Source: Chromobacterium rhizoryzae
GTDB taxonomy: Bacteria > Pseudomonadota > Gammaproteobacteria > Burkholderiales > Chromobacteriaceae
Length of the DNA: 64,000 nt
Assembly: GCF_020544465.1 (NCBI RefSeq)
Contig: NZ_CP066126.1
Coordinates: 2,232,001-2,296,000 of the forward strand
Direction: 5' to 3'
Position numbers and translations under genes: made by a program. Shown one piece after another: positions 41,426-50,752 of the stretch. The stretch's first letter is position 1, and each line of letters opens with the position of its first letter. The notes under the pieces were generated by a model. That model was not told the origin of the DNA, did no database searches, and saw nothing but the letters and a program-made list of their open reading frames with translations.

Positions 41426-43006
41426 ATGTCCTGGAGTAAAGCCCTGCCTTGGGCGCTGGCGCTGTGGTGCGCCGCGGCCGGCGCCGGCCCCTTGGCCGAG
41501 CTGGCCGGCGCCGATCCGGCCGAACGCGCCGGCTTGATTGAAAGCTGGGCGCCGCGCCCGGACGCCGAGCGCCGCGCGGCGGTGGCCGCCTTGGAGCAGG
41601 GCCGGCTATTGCAGTCCGCCGACGGTCTGCGCGTGCTGTGGCAGCGGCCGGACGGCGCGCTTGGCGACGCGGTGTCCGGCCAGCCGGCGGCGGGCGACGC
41701 CGCCAGCCTGGAACCGCTGCCGTTGAACAACCGGCTGCGCGGCGCCCTGGCGGTGTTTCACGCGGTCGACGAACTGGCTGCGGCCGATCCCGGGCGGCGG
41801 CTGGCCGCGGTCCGCGCGCTGGCCGACAGCGGGAACCCGGCGCTGCTGCCCTTGCTGAGGGAACGCTTGGCGAGGGAGGGTGACGCCGAGCTGCGGCGCG
41901 CGCTGGAACGGGCCGGCGCCCGCCTCTCGCTGAGCAGTCCGGACCCGGCGCAGCGGCGGGCCGCCGCCATGGCGCTGGCGGACAGCGGCGATCCGGCGGC
42001 CTTGGCCTTGCTGGCGCCCTTGACCGACGCCGTCGCGGAAAACGATGCCGAAGTGCGCGCCGCCGCGATGAGGGCGCAAGCGGCCATCCGCGCCAGCGTG
42101 CGGATAGACAATCTGCTGGGCGCGGCCTTCGCCGGCCTCAGCCTGGGTTCGGTGCTGCTGCTAGCGGCCTTGGGCCTGGCCGTCACTTACGGCCTGCTGG
42201 GGGTGATCAATATGGCGCATGGCGAGATGCTGATGCTGGGGGCCTATGTCGCCTACGCGGCGCAAAGCCTGTTCCACAGCCGCTGGCCGGCCGCCGCCGA
42301 CGCCTATCTGGCGCTGGCCTTGCCGGCGGCCTTCCTGCTGACCGCCGCCGTGGGCATGGCGCTGGAGAGGCTGGTGATCCGCCACCTCTACGGCCGCCCG
42401 CTGGAAACGCTGCTGGCCACCTGGGGCATCAGCCTGGTGTTGATGCAGCTGGTGCGGACCTTGTTCGGCGCGCAAAACGTGGCGGTGGCCAACCCCGGCT
42501 GGCTGAACGGCGGCTGGGCCTTGAGCCCGGCGCTGACGCTGCCCTACAACCGCATCGCCGTCATTCTGTTCTCCGCGCTGACGCTGGGCCTGGTCTGGCT
42601 GGCGCTGAACCGCAGCCGGCTGGGCCTGTTTGTGCGCGCGGTGACTCAGAACCGGCGCATGGCGGACAGCCTGGGCGTGGCCACCGGGCGAGTGGACATG
42701 TTGGCCTTCGGCCTGGGCAGCGGCATCGCCGGCCTGGGCGGGGTGGCGCTGAGCCAGATCGGCAATGTCGGCCCGGACCTGGGTCAGGGCTATATCGTCG
42801 ACAGCTTCATGGTGGTGGTGCTGGGCGGCGTGGGCCAGCTGGCCGGCGCGGCATGGGGCGCGCTGGGCCTGGGCGTGGCCAACAAGCTGTTGGAGCCGGC
42901 GCTGGGCGCGGTGCTGGGCAAGATTCTGATCCTGGCCGGCATCATTCTGTTCATCCAAAAACGTCCGCAAGGCCTGTTCGCCCTCAAGGGCCGGGCCGTG
43001 GATTAG
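41426..43006 (+). CDS. urtB: Urea ABC transporter permease UrtB
   Basis: A 526-aa LivH-type permease. After a signal-like start comes an Ala-rich N-terminal extension (about 20-225) made of HEAT-like repeats (RRAAAMALADSGDPAALALL), as in long UrtB proteins of proteobacteria. The membrane domain begins near 230 (LGLAVTYGLLGVINMAHGEMLMLGAY) and holds eight helices, including VATGRVDMLAFGLGSGIAGLGGVAL. It pairs with UrtC to form the channel. AAAGGAG precedes ATG 41426. Confidence 0.93.
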   Translation: MSWSKALPWALALWCAAAGAGPLAELAGADPAERAGLIESWAPRPDAERRAAVAALEQGRLLQSADGLRVLWQRPDGALGDAVSGQPAAGDAASLEPLPLNNRLRGALAVFHAVDELAAADPGRRLAAVRALADSGNPALLPLLRERLAREGDAELRRALERAGARLSLSSPDPAQRRAAAMALADSGDPAALALLAPLTDAVAENDAEVRAAAMRAQAAIRASVRIDNLLGAAFAGLSLGSVLLLAALGLAVTYGLLGVINMAHGEMLMLGAYVAYAAQSLFHSRWPAAADAYLALALPAAFLLTAAVGMALERLVIRHLYGRPLETLLATWGISLVLMQLVRTLFGAQNVAVANPGWLNGGWALSPALTLPYNRIAVILFSALTLGLVWLALNRSRLGLFVRAVTQNRRMADSLGVATGRVDMLAFGLGSGIAGLGGVALSQIGNVGPDLGQGYIVDSFMVVVLGGVGQLAGAAWGALGLGVANKLLEPALGAVLGKILILAGIILFIQKRPQGLFALKGRAVD

Positions 43007-43014
43007 GAGCCGCC

Positions 43015-44115
43015 ATGCATCTTCCTTACTCTTTACGGCTCTTGTCCGGCCTGGGCCGACGGCGCTGGGGCGCGGCGGCGCTGGTGCTGGTCTGGCTCGG
43101 TCTGCTGGCCTTGCCCTTGCTGCATGTGTTCGCGCCGGCGGACAGCGGCTGGCGGGTGTCGGCCTATGTTCTGACCCTGGCGGGCAAGATTCTGTGCTAC
43201 GCGGTGCTGGCCTTGGCCTTGGACCTGGTCTGGGGCTATGCAGGCTTGCTCAGCCTGGGCCACGGCCTGTTCTTCGCGCTGGGCGGCTACGGCATGGGCA
43301 TGTATCTGATGCGTCAGATCGGCGGCGACGGCGTTTACCAGAGCGCGCTGCCGGATTTCATGGTGTCGCTGGACTGGCGGACGCTGCCGTGGTTCTGGCA
43401 GGGCAGCGAATACCTGGCCTGGGCCCTGTGCCTGGCGGTGGGCGCGCCTGGATTGTTGGCGCTGGGCTTTGGCTGGCTGGCTTTCCGTTCCCGCATCCGC
43501 GGCGTGTATTTTTCCATCATCACCCAGGCGCTGACCTATGCGGCGATGCTGCTGTTCTTCCGCAACGAAACCGGCTTTGGCGGCAATAACGGCTTTACCG
43601 GCTTCAAGCGCATCCTGGGCTTCGGCATCGCCGAGCCGGCCACCCGCGCCTGGCTGTTCGTCCTCAGCGCGCTCTTGCTGTCGCTGGCTTTGCTGGGGGC
43701 GTTCCGGCTGACGCGCGGCAAGTTCGGCCGCGTGCTCACCGCGGTGCGCGACGCGGAGTCGCGGCTGATGTTCTGCGGCTACCGGCCGCAAGACTACAAG
43801 CTGGCGGTATGGGTGTTGTCCGCCATGCTCTGCGGCCTGGCCGGGGCCTTGTACGTGCCGCAGGCCGGCATCATCAATCCGGGCGAGATGTCGCCGGGCA
43901 ATTCGATCGAGGCCGCCGTCTGGGTGGCGGTGGGCGGCCGCGGCACCTTGATCGGACCGGTGCTGGGCGCCGTCTTGGTCAATGCCGCCAAGAGCTGGTT
44001 CACCGTGGCCTTTCCGGAGTACTGGCTGTTCTTCCTGGGCGGGCTGTTCATCGCCGGCACCCTGTTGCTGCCGCGCGGCTTGATGGGCTGGCTGATGCGA
44101 GGCCGCGGCGCTTGA
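43015..44115 (+). CDS. urtC: Urea ABC transporter permease UrtC
   Basis: A 366-aa LivM-type permease with eight to ten membrane helices. Typical motifs: LDLVWGYAGLLSLGHGLFFALGGYGMGMYLMR, RIRGVYFSIITQALTYAAMLLFFRNETGFGG and VGGRGTLIGPVLGA (read as separate segments). TAGGAG eight bases before ATG 43015. It begins eight bases after urtB and is likely translated with it. Confidence 0.93.
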   Translation: MHLPYSLRLLSGLGRRRWGAAALVLVWLGLLALPLLHVFAPADSGWRVSAYVLTLAGKILCYAVLALALDLVWGYAGLLSLGHGLFFALGGYGMGMYLMRQIGGDGVYQSALPDFMVSLDWRTLPWFWQGSEYLAWALCLAVGAPGLLALGFGWLAFRSRIRGVYFSIITQALTYAAMLLFFRNETGFGGNNGFTGFKRILGFGIAEPATRAWLFVLSALLLSLALLGAFRLTRGKFGRVLTAVRDAESRLMFCGYRPQDYKLAVWVLSAMLCGLAGALYVPQAGIINPGEMSPGNSIEAAVWVAVGGRGTLIGPVLGAVLVNAAKSWFTVAFPEYWLFFLGGLFIAGTLLLPRGLMGWLMRGRGA

Positions 44116-44152
44116 GGCGGCCGCGCGTTTATTGATTTTCTGGATATGCGAC

Positions 44153-44986
44153 ATGAATACAGCAAGCGAAAATCCCGTTCCGCGCGGACAGTGGGAGGGC
44201 GAGGCGGTGGGCTTGTCCCGGCCATTGACGCCGGGGCTGGACATTCGGCACGGACAGATATTATATCTTGACGATGTCATAGTTGATTTCGACGGTTACC
44301 GCGCGCTGAACCGTTTGACGCTGTCGATCGCCGTCGGCGAATTGCGCGTGGTGATCGGCCCCAACGGCGCCGGCAAGACCACGATGATGGATGTGATCAC
44401 CGGCAAGACCCGGCCGGACGCGGGCAGCGTGTTCTTCGGCCAGACCCTGGACCTGCGCAGATACGACGAGGCCGAGATCGCCCAACTGGGCATAGGGCGC
44501 AAATTCCAGAAGCCCACGGTGTTCGAGGCGATGACGGTGGCGGACAACCTGGAGCTGGCGCTGGCCGGAGACCGCTCGGTGCGCGCCAGCCTGCGCGCGC
44601 GCCTGGGCGCGGCTCAGCGCCGCCGCGTCGACGAACTGCTGGAACGGGTGCGGCTGCAGGAGCAGCGCGGCCGGCTGGCCGGCCTGCTGTCGCACGGCCA
44701 AAAGCAATGGCTGGAGATTGGCATGCTGCTTGCTCAGCAACCCAAGCTGCTCTTGCTGGACGAGCCGGTGGCAGGCATGAGCGACGCCGAAACCGAACAG
44801 ACCGCGGAGCTGCTGCTGAGCCTGAAGGGCGAGCATTCCCTGATGGTGGTGGAACACGATATGGATTTTGTCGCCAGCCTGGGCGGCCGGGTGACGGTGC
44901 TGGCCGAAGGCGCGGTGCTGGCGGAGGGGACGCTGCGGCAGGTGCAGGCGGACGAGCGGGTGATCGAAGTGTATCTGGGGCGCTGA
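44153..44986 (+). CDS. urtD: Urea ABC transporter ATP-binding protein UrtD
   Basis: A 277-aa ATPase. Walker A GPNGAGKTT, an LSHGQKQ signature in place of the usual LSGGQ, Walker B LLLLDEPVAGM, and switch His in VVEHDMDFV are present. The N-terminal 40 residues (MNTASENPVPRGQWEG onward) are an extension before the ATPase fold. LSHGQ is the normal form in UrtD/LivG proteins. ATG 44153 is chosen over an upstream TTG at 44132. Its stop is two bases from urtE. Confidence 0.92.
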   Translation: MNTASENPVPRGQWEGEAVGLSRPLTPGLDIRHGQILYLDDVIVDFDGYRALNRLTLSIAVGELRVVIGPNGAGKTTMMDVITGKTRPDAGSVFFGQTLDLRRYDEAEIAQLGIGRKFQKPTVFEAMTVADNLELALAGDRSVRASLRARLGAAQRRRVDELLERVRLQEQRGRLAGLLSHGQKQWLEIGMLLAQQPKLLLLDEPVAGMSDAETEQTAELLLSLKGEHSLMVVEHDMDFVASLGGRVTVLAEGAVLAEGTLRQVQADERVIEVYLGR

Positions 44987-44987
44987 C

Positions 44988-45686
44988 ATGCTGGAAATCG
45001 ACGGACTGGAACAGTATTACGGCGGCAGCCGCATCCTGCGCGGGATCAGCCTGCGCGCCGAGACGGGGCGGATCACCTGCCTGCTGGGGCGCAACGGCGC
45101 GGGCAAGAGCACGCTGCTCAAATGCCTGAGCGGGCAATTGCCGGTACGCGGCGGGCGCATGCGCTGGCGCGGCGAGGACATCGCCGCGCTGGCGCCGCAT
45201 CAGCGCGCGGCGCGCGGCATCGCCTATGTGCCGCAGGGGCGCGAAATCTTTCCGCGGCTGACGGTGGAGGAAAACCTGCGCTTGGGGCTGGCGCGCTTCT
45301 CCGGCGCGGCCGGCCGCCGCTTGCCGGACAGCGTGTTCGAGATGTTCCCGGTGCTGTACGAGATGCGCGGCCGCCGCGGCGGCGACCTGTCCGGCGGCCA
45401 GCAGCAGCAATTGGCGATTGGCCGCGCCTTGGCCGGGCGGCCGTCGCTGCTGATGCTGGACGAGCCGACCGAAGGCATCCAGCCCTCCGTCATCAAGCAG
45501 ATCGGCGCGGCGATCCGCCAATTGGCGGCCGGGGGCGAGATGGCCATCCTGCTGGTGGAACAGTATTACGACTTCGCCGAGGCGCTGGCGGACCGCTACC
45601 TGGTGATGGCGCGCGGCGAAGTGGTGCAAAGCGGCCTGGGCGGGGACATGCGGGCGGACGGCGTGCGCGGGCTGCTGGCGATCTGA
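44988..45686 (+). CDS. urtE: Urea ABC transporter ATP-binding protein UrtE
   Basis: A 232-aa LivF-type ATPase: Walker A GRNGAGKSTLL, YVPQGREIFPRLTVEENL, signature LSGGQQQQLAIGRAL, Walker B LLMLDEPTEGIQPSVIKQI, switch VEQYYDFA. The EGIQPS variation is typical of UrtE. It ends four bases before ureD, so uptake and hydrolysis genes form one transcription unit. Confidence 0.94.
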   Translation: MLEIDGLEQYYGGSRILRGISLRAETGRITCLLGRNGAGKSTLLKCLSGQLPVRGGRMRWRGEDIAALAPHQRAARGIAYVPQGREIFPRLTVEENLRLGLARFSGAAGRRLPDSVFEMFPVLYEMRGRRGGDLSGGQQQQLAIGRALAGRPSLLMLDEPTEGIQPSVIKQIGAAIRQLAAGGEMAILLVEQYYDFAEALADRYLVMARGEVVQSGLGGDMRADGVRGLLAI

Positions 45687-45689
45687 GCG

Positions 45690-46532
45690 ATGCGACGCGA
45701 TGCCGCCGCCGTCGGCCTGCCGCCGCCCTGGGCCGCCGAACTGGAGCTGAGCTACCGGCGCCGCGACGGACGCACCATTCCGGTGCGGCGGCGGCATTGC
45801 GGCCCCTTGCGGGTGCAGCGCCACTTCACCGACGACGCCGGCCAGTGCCAGCACATCATCGTGCATCTGCCGGGAGGCATGGCCGGCGGCGACAGCCTGA
45901 GCCTGACGGTGACTTTGGAGGAGGGCGCGGACGCGTTGCTGACCAGCCCCGGCGCCGCCAAGTGGTACGACGGCTTCGGCCGCCCGGCCAGCCAGCGGCT
46001 GGAGCTGAGCTTGGCCGCCGGCGCGCGGTTGGAATGGCTGCCGCTGGAAACCATTCTGTTCGCCGGCGCGGAGGTGAGCTTGCAAGGCCGCGTCCAGCTG
46101 CAGGGCGACGCCGCGCTGCTGTACGGCGACGTGCTCTGCCTGGGGCTGCCGGCCTGCGGCGAGCGCTTCGACCGCGGGCTTTGGCGTCAAAGCCTGGACA
46201 TAGAACGCGACGGCCGCTTGATCTGGTGCGAGCGCGCCGCCTTGGCCGGCGGCGACCGCATGCTGGACGCGGCGGTCGGAATGGGCGGCCAGACCGCGGT
46301 CGGCCTGCTGTTGTGGGCCGGGCCGGCGCTGCCGGAGGCCTTGCATCAGGCGGTATTGGCGCTGCCGCTGGCGGGCCGCGCCGCCGCCAGCCAACTGCCG
46401 GACGTCTGGCTGGCGCGCTTCATCGGCGACAGCGCCGAAGCCGCCCATCATTGGCTGCGGCGGGCGCGGCGCTTGCTTTACCCGTTCACCCACGGCCGCG
46501 CGGCGCAGGAGCCGCGCATCTGGGCGACTTGA
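45690..46532 (+). CDS. ureD: Urease accessory protein UreD (UreH)
   Basis: A 280-aa accessory protein. LELSYRRRDGRT, GPLRVQRHF, VHLPGGMAGGDSLSL, TSPGAAKWYDG and WLPLETILFAGAEV are UreD motifs. It binds apo-urease with UreF and UreG and forms the nickel channel during activation. The start is four bases after urtE. Confidence 0.93.
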   Translation: MRRDAAAVGLPPPWAAELELSYRRRDGRTIPVRRRHCGPLRVQRHFTDDAGQCQHIIVHLPGGMAGGDSLSLTVTLEEGADALLTSPGAAKWYDGFGRPASQRLELSLAAGARLEWLPLETILFAGAEVSLQGRVQLQGDAALLYGDVLCLGLPACGERFDRGLWRQSLDIERDGRLIWCERAALAGGDRMLDAAVGMGGQTAVGLLLWAGPALPEALHQAVLALPLAGRAAASQLPDVWLARFIGDSAEAAHHWLRRARRLLYPFTHGRAAQEPRIWAT

Positions 46533-46559
46533 CCCTTCAATGAGAAATGGGACTTCACG

Positions 46560-46862
46560 ATGGAATTGACGCCCAGAGAAAAAGACAAGCTCTTGATCTT
46601 CACCGCCGGCCTGCTGGCGGAACGCCGCCGCGCGCGCGGCCTGAAGCTGAATTATCCGGAGGCGGTGGCCTATATCAGCGCCGCCGTCATGGAGGGCGCG
46701 CGCGATGGGCGCAGCGTGGCGGAGCTGATGCATTACGGCGCCACCTTGCTGGGCCGCGAGGACGTGATGGACGGCGTGGCCGAGATGATCGCCGACATCC
46801 AGGTGGAAGCCACTTTTCCGGACGGCACCAAGCTGGTCACCGTCCACCAGCCCATTGTATGA
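46560..46862 (+). CDS. ureA: Urease subunit gamma
   Basis: A 100-aa structural subunit of cytoplasmic nickel urease. It begins MELTPREKDKLLIFTAGLLAERR (start shown in part) and contains LNYPEAVAYIS and VEATFPDGTKLVTVH, all invariant in UreA. Separate alpha, beta and gamma genes are the standard bacterial arrangement. Confidence 0.97.
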   Translation: MELTPREKDKLLIFTAGLLAERRRARGLKLNYPEAVAYISAAVMEGARDGRSVAELMHYGATLLGREDVMDGVAEMIADIQVEATFPDGTKLVTVHQPIV

Positions 46863-46872
46863 GGAGGCCGCG

Positions 46873-47178
46873 ATGATTCCCGGACAGATCCAGGCCGCCG
46901 AGGGCGAGATCGAGCTCAACGCCGGCCGCCGCACCCTGACGCTGACGGTGGCCAATACCGGCGACAGGCCGATCCAGGTGGGCTCGCATTATCACTTCGC
47001 CGAAACCAACGACGCCTTGCGGTTTGACCGCGAGGCCGCTCGCGGCTGCCGGCTGAACATCGCCGCGGGCACCGCGGTGCGCTTCGAGCCCGGGCAGGTC
47101 CGCAGCGTGGAGCTGGTGGAGCTGGCCGGCCGGCGCCGGGTGTACGGCTTTCAGGGCAAGGTGATGGGGGCCTTATGA
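46873..47178 (+). CDS. ureB: Urease subunit beta
   Basis: A 101-aa subunit. MIPGQIQAAEGEIELN, VANTGDRPIQVGSHYHFAE and GFQGKVMG are typical. ATG at 46873 has GAGGAGG upstream. The stop overlaps the ureC start (ATGA). Confidence 0.97.
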   Translation: MIPGQIQAAEGEIELNAGRRTLTLTVANTGDRPIQVGSHYHFAETNDALRFDREAARGCRLNIAAGTAVRFEPGQVRSVELVELAGRRRVYGFQGKVMGAL

Positions 47179-48875
47179 AAATCAGCAGACAGGCGTACGC
47201 CGAGATGTTCGGCCCCACCGTCGGCGACCGGGTGCGCTTGGCCGACACCGAATTGTGGGTGGAAGTGGAGCGCGACTACACCGTATACGGCGAGGAGGTG
47301 AAGTTCGGCGGCGGCAAGGTGATACGCGACGGCATGGGCCAGGGCCAGGGCCTGGCGGCGGAAGTGGCCGACACGGTGCTGACCAATGCGCTGATCCTGG
47401 ATCACTGGGGCATCGTCAAGGCCGACATCGGCCTCAAGGACGGCCGCATCGCCGCCATCGGCAAGGCCGGCAATCCGGACATCCAGCCCGGCGTCGACAT
47501 CGCCATCGGCGCCGCCACCGAAATCATCGCCGCCGAAGGCATGATCGTCACCGCCGGCGGCATCGACAGCCATATCCATTTCATCTGCCCGCAGCAGATC
47601 GAAGACGCCCTGATGTCCGGCGTCACCACCATGATAGGCGGCGGCACCGGGCCGGCCACCGGCAGCAAGGCCACCACCTGCACGCCGGGGCCGTGGCATC
47701 TGGCGCGAATGCTGGAAGCGGCGGAAGCCTTTCCGATGAATCTGGGCTTCACCGGCAAGGGCAACGCCAGCCTGCCGGAGCCGCTGCGCGAGCAAGTGCG
47801 CGCCGGCGCCATCGGCCTCAAGCTGCACGAAGACTGGGGCAGCACCCCGGCGGCGATAGACAACTGCCTGACGGTGGCGGACGAGATGGACGTGCAAGTG
47901 GCCATCCACACCGACACCCTGAACGAATCCGGCTTCGTCGAGGCCACGCTGGCCGCGTTCAAGGGCCGCGCCATCCACACCTATCACACCGAGGGCGCCG
48001 GCGGCGGCCACGCGCCGGACATCATCAAGGCCTGCGGCCACGCCAATGTGCTGCCCAGCTCCACCAATCCCACCCGGCCGTTCACGGTCAACACCATAGA
48101 CGAGCATCTGGACATGTTGATGGTCTGCCATCACCTGGATCCGGGCATCGCCGAGGACGTGGCCTTCGCCGAAAGCCGCATCCGGCGCGAAACCATCGCC
48201 GCCGAGGACATCCTGCACGATCTGGGCGCCTTCGCGATGATGTCCTCGGACAGCCAGGCGATGGGGCGGGTGGGGGAAACCATACTGCGCTGCTGGCAGA
48301 CGGCGGACAAGATGCGGCGCCAGCGCGGCCCCTTGCCGGGCGACGGCCCCGGCCACAGCAATTTCCGGGTCAAGCGCTACCTGGCCAAGTACACCATCAA
48401 TCCGGCCCTGACCCACGGCATCGCCCACGAGGTGGGCAGCGTCGAAGCCGGCAAGCTGGCCGATCTGGTGCTGTGGCGGCCGGCCTTCTTCGCGGTCAAG
48501 CCCAGCCTGATCCTCAAGGGCGGCGTCATCGCCGCCGCCGCGATGGGCGATCCCAACGCCAGCATCCCGACACCGCAGCCGGTGCACTACCGGCCGATGT
48601 TCGGCAGCTGCGGCGCGGCGGTGGCGCGCGGCAGCGTCACCTTCGTGTCGCAGGCGGCGCTGCAGGCCGGCGTCGGCGCGGAACTGGGCCTGCGCAAGCG
48701 GCTGGTGGCGGTGCGGGGCTGCCGTCAGCTGAGCAAGGCCGATCTGATCCACAACAATTACCTGCCGCATATCGAGGTGGACCCGCAAAACTACCAGGTG
48801 CGCGCCGACGGCGAATTGCTGTGGTGCGAACCGGCCGAGCGCCTGCCGCTGGCGCAGCGTTATTTCTTGTTTTGA
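47175..48875 (+). CDS. ureC: Urease subunit alpha (catalytic)
   Basis: A 566-aa nickel hydrolase that splits urea into ammonia and carbamate. Ligands are visible: HIHF (first His pair), the carbamylated lysine in IGLKLHEDWG (about residue 216), HTDTLNESGFVE, the H-T-Y-H-T-EGAGGGHAPDI block, and the flap MVCHHLDPGIAEDV with its Cys and His. The length is exactly that of standard UreC. Confidence 0.98.
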   Translation: MKISRQAYAEMFGPTVGDRVRLADTELWVEVERDYTVYGEEVKFGGGKVIRDGMGQGQGLAAEVADTVLTNALILDHWGIVKADIGLKDGRIAAIGKAGNPDIQPGVDIAIGAATEIIAAEGMIVTAGGIDSHIHFICPQQIEDALMSGVTTMIGGGTGPATGSKATTCTPGPWHLARMLEAAEAFPMNLGFTGKGNASLPEPLREQVRAGAIGLKLHEDWGSTPAAIDNCLTVADEMDVQVAIHTDTLNESGFVEATLAAFKGRAIHTYHTEGAGGGHAPDIIKACGHANVLPSSTNPTRPFTVNTIDEHLDMLMVCHHLDPGIAEDVAFAESRIRRETIAAEDILHDLGAFAMMSSDSQAMGRVGETILRCWQTADKMRRQRGPLPGDGPGHSNFRVKRYLAKYTINPALTHGIAHEVGSVEAGKLADLVLWRPAFFAVKPSLILKGGVIAAAAMGDPNASIPTPQPVHYRPMFGSCGAAVARGSVTFVSQAALQAGVGAELGLRKRLVAVRGCRQLSKADLIHNNYLPHIEVDPQNYQVRADGELLWCEPAERLPLAQRYFLF

Positions 48876-48884
48876 GAGGATGCC

Positions 48885-49379
48885 ATGTTGTTGCTGACAC
48901 GCCGCGCCGACGATGCGAGCGCCTGGGACGATGAGTTGCTGATGAGTTACGAACTGCGCGGCAAGCGCCGGCTGCGCACCCGCAGCGCCGCCGGCGAAGA
49001 CTGCGGCCTGTTTCTGGAACCGGGGCCGCCGCTGGCCGACGGCGAGGTGTTGCAGGCCGAGGATGGCCGCCGGGTGAGGGTGGCGGCCGCGACGGAGTCC
49101 TTGCTGCATGTCTGTTGCGCCGACGCCGTCGCGCTGACCCGCGCCGCCTACCACCTGGGCAACCGCCATGTGCATCTGCAAGTGGGCGAGGGCTGGCTGC
49201 GGCTGTTGGACGACGAGGTGCTGGCGCGGATGCTGGAGCAGATGGGCGCGCAGGTGCGAAAAATCGACGCGCCGTTCCAGCCGGAGTCCGGCGCTTACGG
49301 CGGCGGCCACCATCACTCCCACGGCAAGGAGGCGGCCTTCCAGTATCCGCCGCGGTTGCATCAGTACGGCGCGGCATGA
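48885..49379 (+). CDS. ureE: Urease accessory nickel chaperone UreE
   Basis: A 164-aa metallochaperone delivering Ni2+ to the urease activation complex. The peptide-binding N-terminal domain (RKRLRTRSAAGEDCGLFL-like, here GKRRLRTRSAAGED) is followed by the metal domain (YHLGNRHVHLQVGEGWLRLLDD) and a short His-rich tail (GGGHHHSHGKE). ATGA overlap with ureF. Confidence 0.95.
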   Translation: MLLLTRRADDASAWDDELLMSYELRGKRRLRTRSAAGEDCGLFLEPGPPLADGEVLQAEDGRRVRVAAATESLLHVCCADAVALTRAAYHLGNRHVHLQVGEGWLRLLDDEVLARMLEQMGAQVRKIDAPFQPESGAYGGGHHHSHGKEAAFQYPPRLHQYGAA

Positions 49380-50056
49380 GCGCGCTGGCGCGGCTGCAAC
49401 TGATGCGGCTGGCCAGCCCCGGCCTGCCTATCGGCGCGTATAGCTATTCGCAAGGGCTGGAGAGCGCGTTGGAGCTGGGCCTGGTGCATGACGCCGCCAG
49501 CGCCGCCGCCTGGCTGGGCGATGCGCTGCAAGGACCGCTGTCCCGTTTCGAAGCCGCGCTGCTGGCCCAGGCCTGGCGCGCGCTGGCCGCCGACGAGCAG
49601 CCGGCGCTGACGCGGATCAATCAGCAATTGCTGGCCAGCCGCGACAGCCGCGAACTGCGGCAGGAAACCGTGCAGATGGGGTATTCGCTGCGCCGCCTGC
49701 TGCAAGCGTTGCCGGAATGCGCCGGTTTGCCGTGGCCGGCCGGGCTGGAGCAGCCGGAGCTGGCGCTGCCGGCGGTTTGGGCGCAGGCGGCGCGCGCCTT
49801 GGGCGTGGACGAGGCCGGCGCGGTGGACGCGTATCTATGGGGCTGGCTGGAGAATCAGGTCACGGTTCTGCTCAAGGCGATGCCGATGGGGCAGACGGCC
49901 GGCCAGCAATTATTGTCGGCCTTGTTGCCGGCGGCGGCGGCCGCAGGCGCCGAGGCACGGCGGCTGCCGGCGGACCAACTGAGCAATTTCGCCCCCGGCC
50001 TCGCCTGGGCGGCGATGAAGCATGAAACCCAGTACAGCAGGCTGTTCCGGTCTTGA
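49376..50056 (+). CDS. ureF: Urease accessory protein UreF
   Basis: A 226-aa helical protein acting with UreD and UreG as the GTPase-linked checkpoint of urease activation. LMRLASPGLPIGAYSYSQGLE near the N-terminus and the C-terminal KHETQYSRLFRS are the UreF signatures. The start overlaps the ureE stop. Confidence 0.94.
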   Translation: MSALARLQLMRLASPGLPIGAYSYSQGLESALELGLVHDAASAAAWLGDALQGPLSRFEAALLAQAWRALAADEQPALTRINQQLLASRDSRELRQETVQMGYSLRRLLQALPECAGLPWPAGLEQPELALPAVWAQAARALGVDEAGAVDAYLWGWLENQVTVLLKAMPMGQTAGQQLLSALLPAAAAAGAEARRLPADQLSNFAPGLAWAAMKHETQYSRLFRS

Positions 50057-50086
50057 GCCGGAGGCCGCTATCTCAAGGAGAAAGCA

Positions 50087-50752
50087 ATGAACACGACAGG
50101 ACTCGCCCAGGGCCGCGGGCCGTTGCGGGTGGGCATAGGCGGGCCGGTGGGCTCGGGCAAGACCCATCTGACCTGGGCGCTGTGCGCGGCGCTGCGCGAC
50201 AAATACAATGTCGCCGCCGTCACCAACGACATCTACACCCAGGAAGACGCGCAATTCCTGGTCCAGCACCAGGCGCTGGCGGCGGATCGCATCATCGGCG
50301 TCGAGACCGGAGGCTGCCCGCACACCGCCATCCGCGAAGACGCGTCCATCAATCTGGAGGCGGTGGCGCGGCTGAACGCGCGCCATCCCGGCCTGGACCT
50401 GATCTTCATTGAAAGCGGCGGCGACAATCTGGCCGCCACCTTCAGCCCGGAGCTGTCCGATCTGACGCTGTACGTGATCGACGTGTCCGCTGGCGACAAG
50501 ATTCCGCGCAAGGGCGGGCCGGGCATCTGCAAGTCGGACCTGCTGGTGATCAACAAGATCGATCTGGCGCCGCTGGTGGGGGCCTCGCTGGAGGTGATGG
50601 CGCGCGACGCCGGCCGCATGCGCGGCGAACGGCCCTTCGTGTTCTCCAATCTCAAGCTTGGCCAGGGGCTGAACGACATCATCGCCTTCATCGAAACCCA
50701 GGGCATGCTGCAACTTGACGTCTCGGGAGCTGAAAATGACCTTTCTGCGTAA
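50087..50752 (+). CDS. ureG: Urease accessory GTPase UreG
   Basis: A 221-aa SIMIBI GTPase. P-loop GGPVGSGKTHLTWALC, TNDIYTQEDAQFL, the nickel-binding Cys-Pro-His motif ETGGCPHTAIREDAS, and NKIDLA are present. It couples GTP hydrolysis to nickel insertion. AAGGAG precedes ATG 50087. The last codons overlap the start of the HupE/UreJ gene. Confidence 0.97.
   Translation: MNTTGLAQGRGPLRVGIGGPVGSGKTHLTWALCAALRDKYNVAAVTNDIYTQEDAQFLVQHQALAADRIIGVETGGCPHTAIREDASINLEAVARLNARHPGLDLIFIESGGDNLAATFSPELSDLTLYVIDVSAGDKIPRKGGPGICKSDLLVINKIDLAPLVGASLEVMARDAGRMRGERPFVFSNLKLGQGLNDIIAFIETQGMLQLDVSGAENDLSA

Noticed and set aside
44397..46955. An 852-codon minus-strand frame across urtD, urtE and ureD
   Set aside because: It crosses three intact, overlapping plus-strand genes and has shadow-like composition.
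47151..49361. A 736-codon minus-strand frame across ureC and ureE
   Set aside because: Shadow of two certain urease genes; no domain seen.
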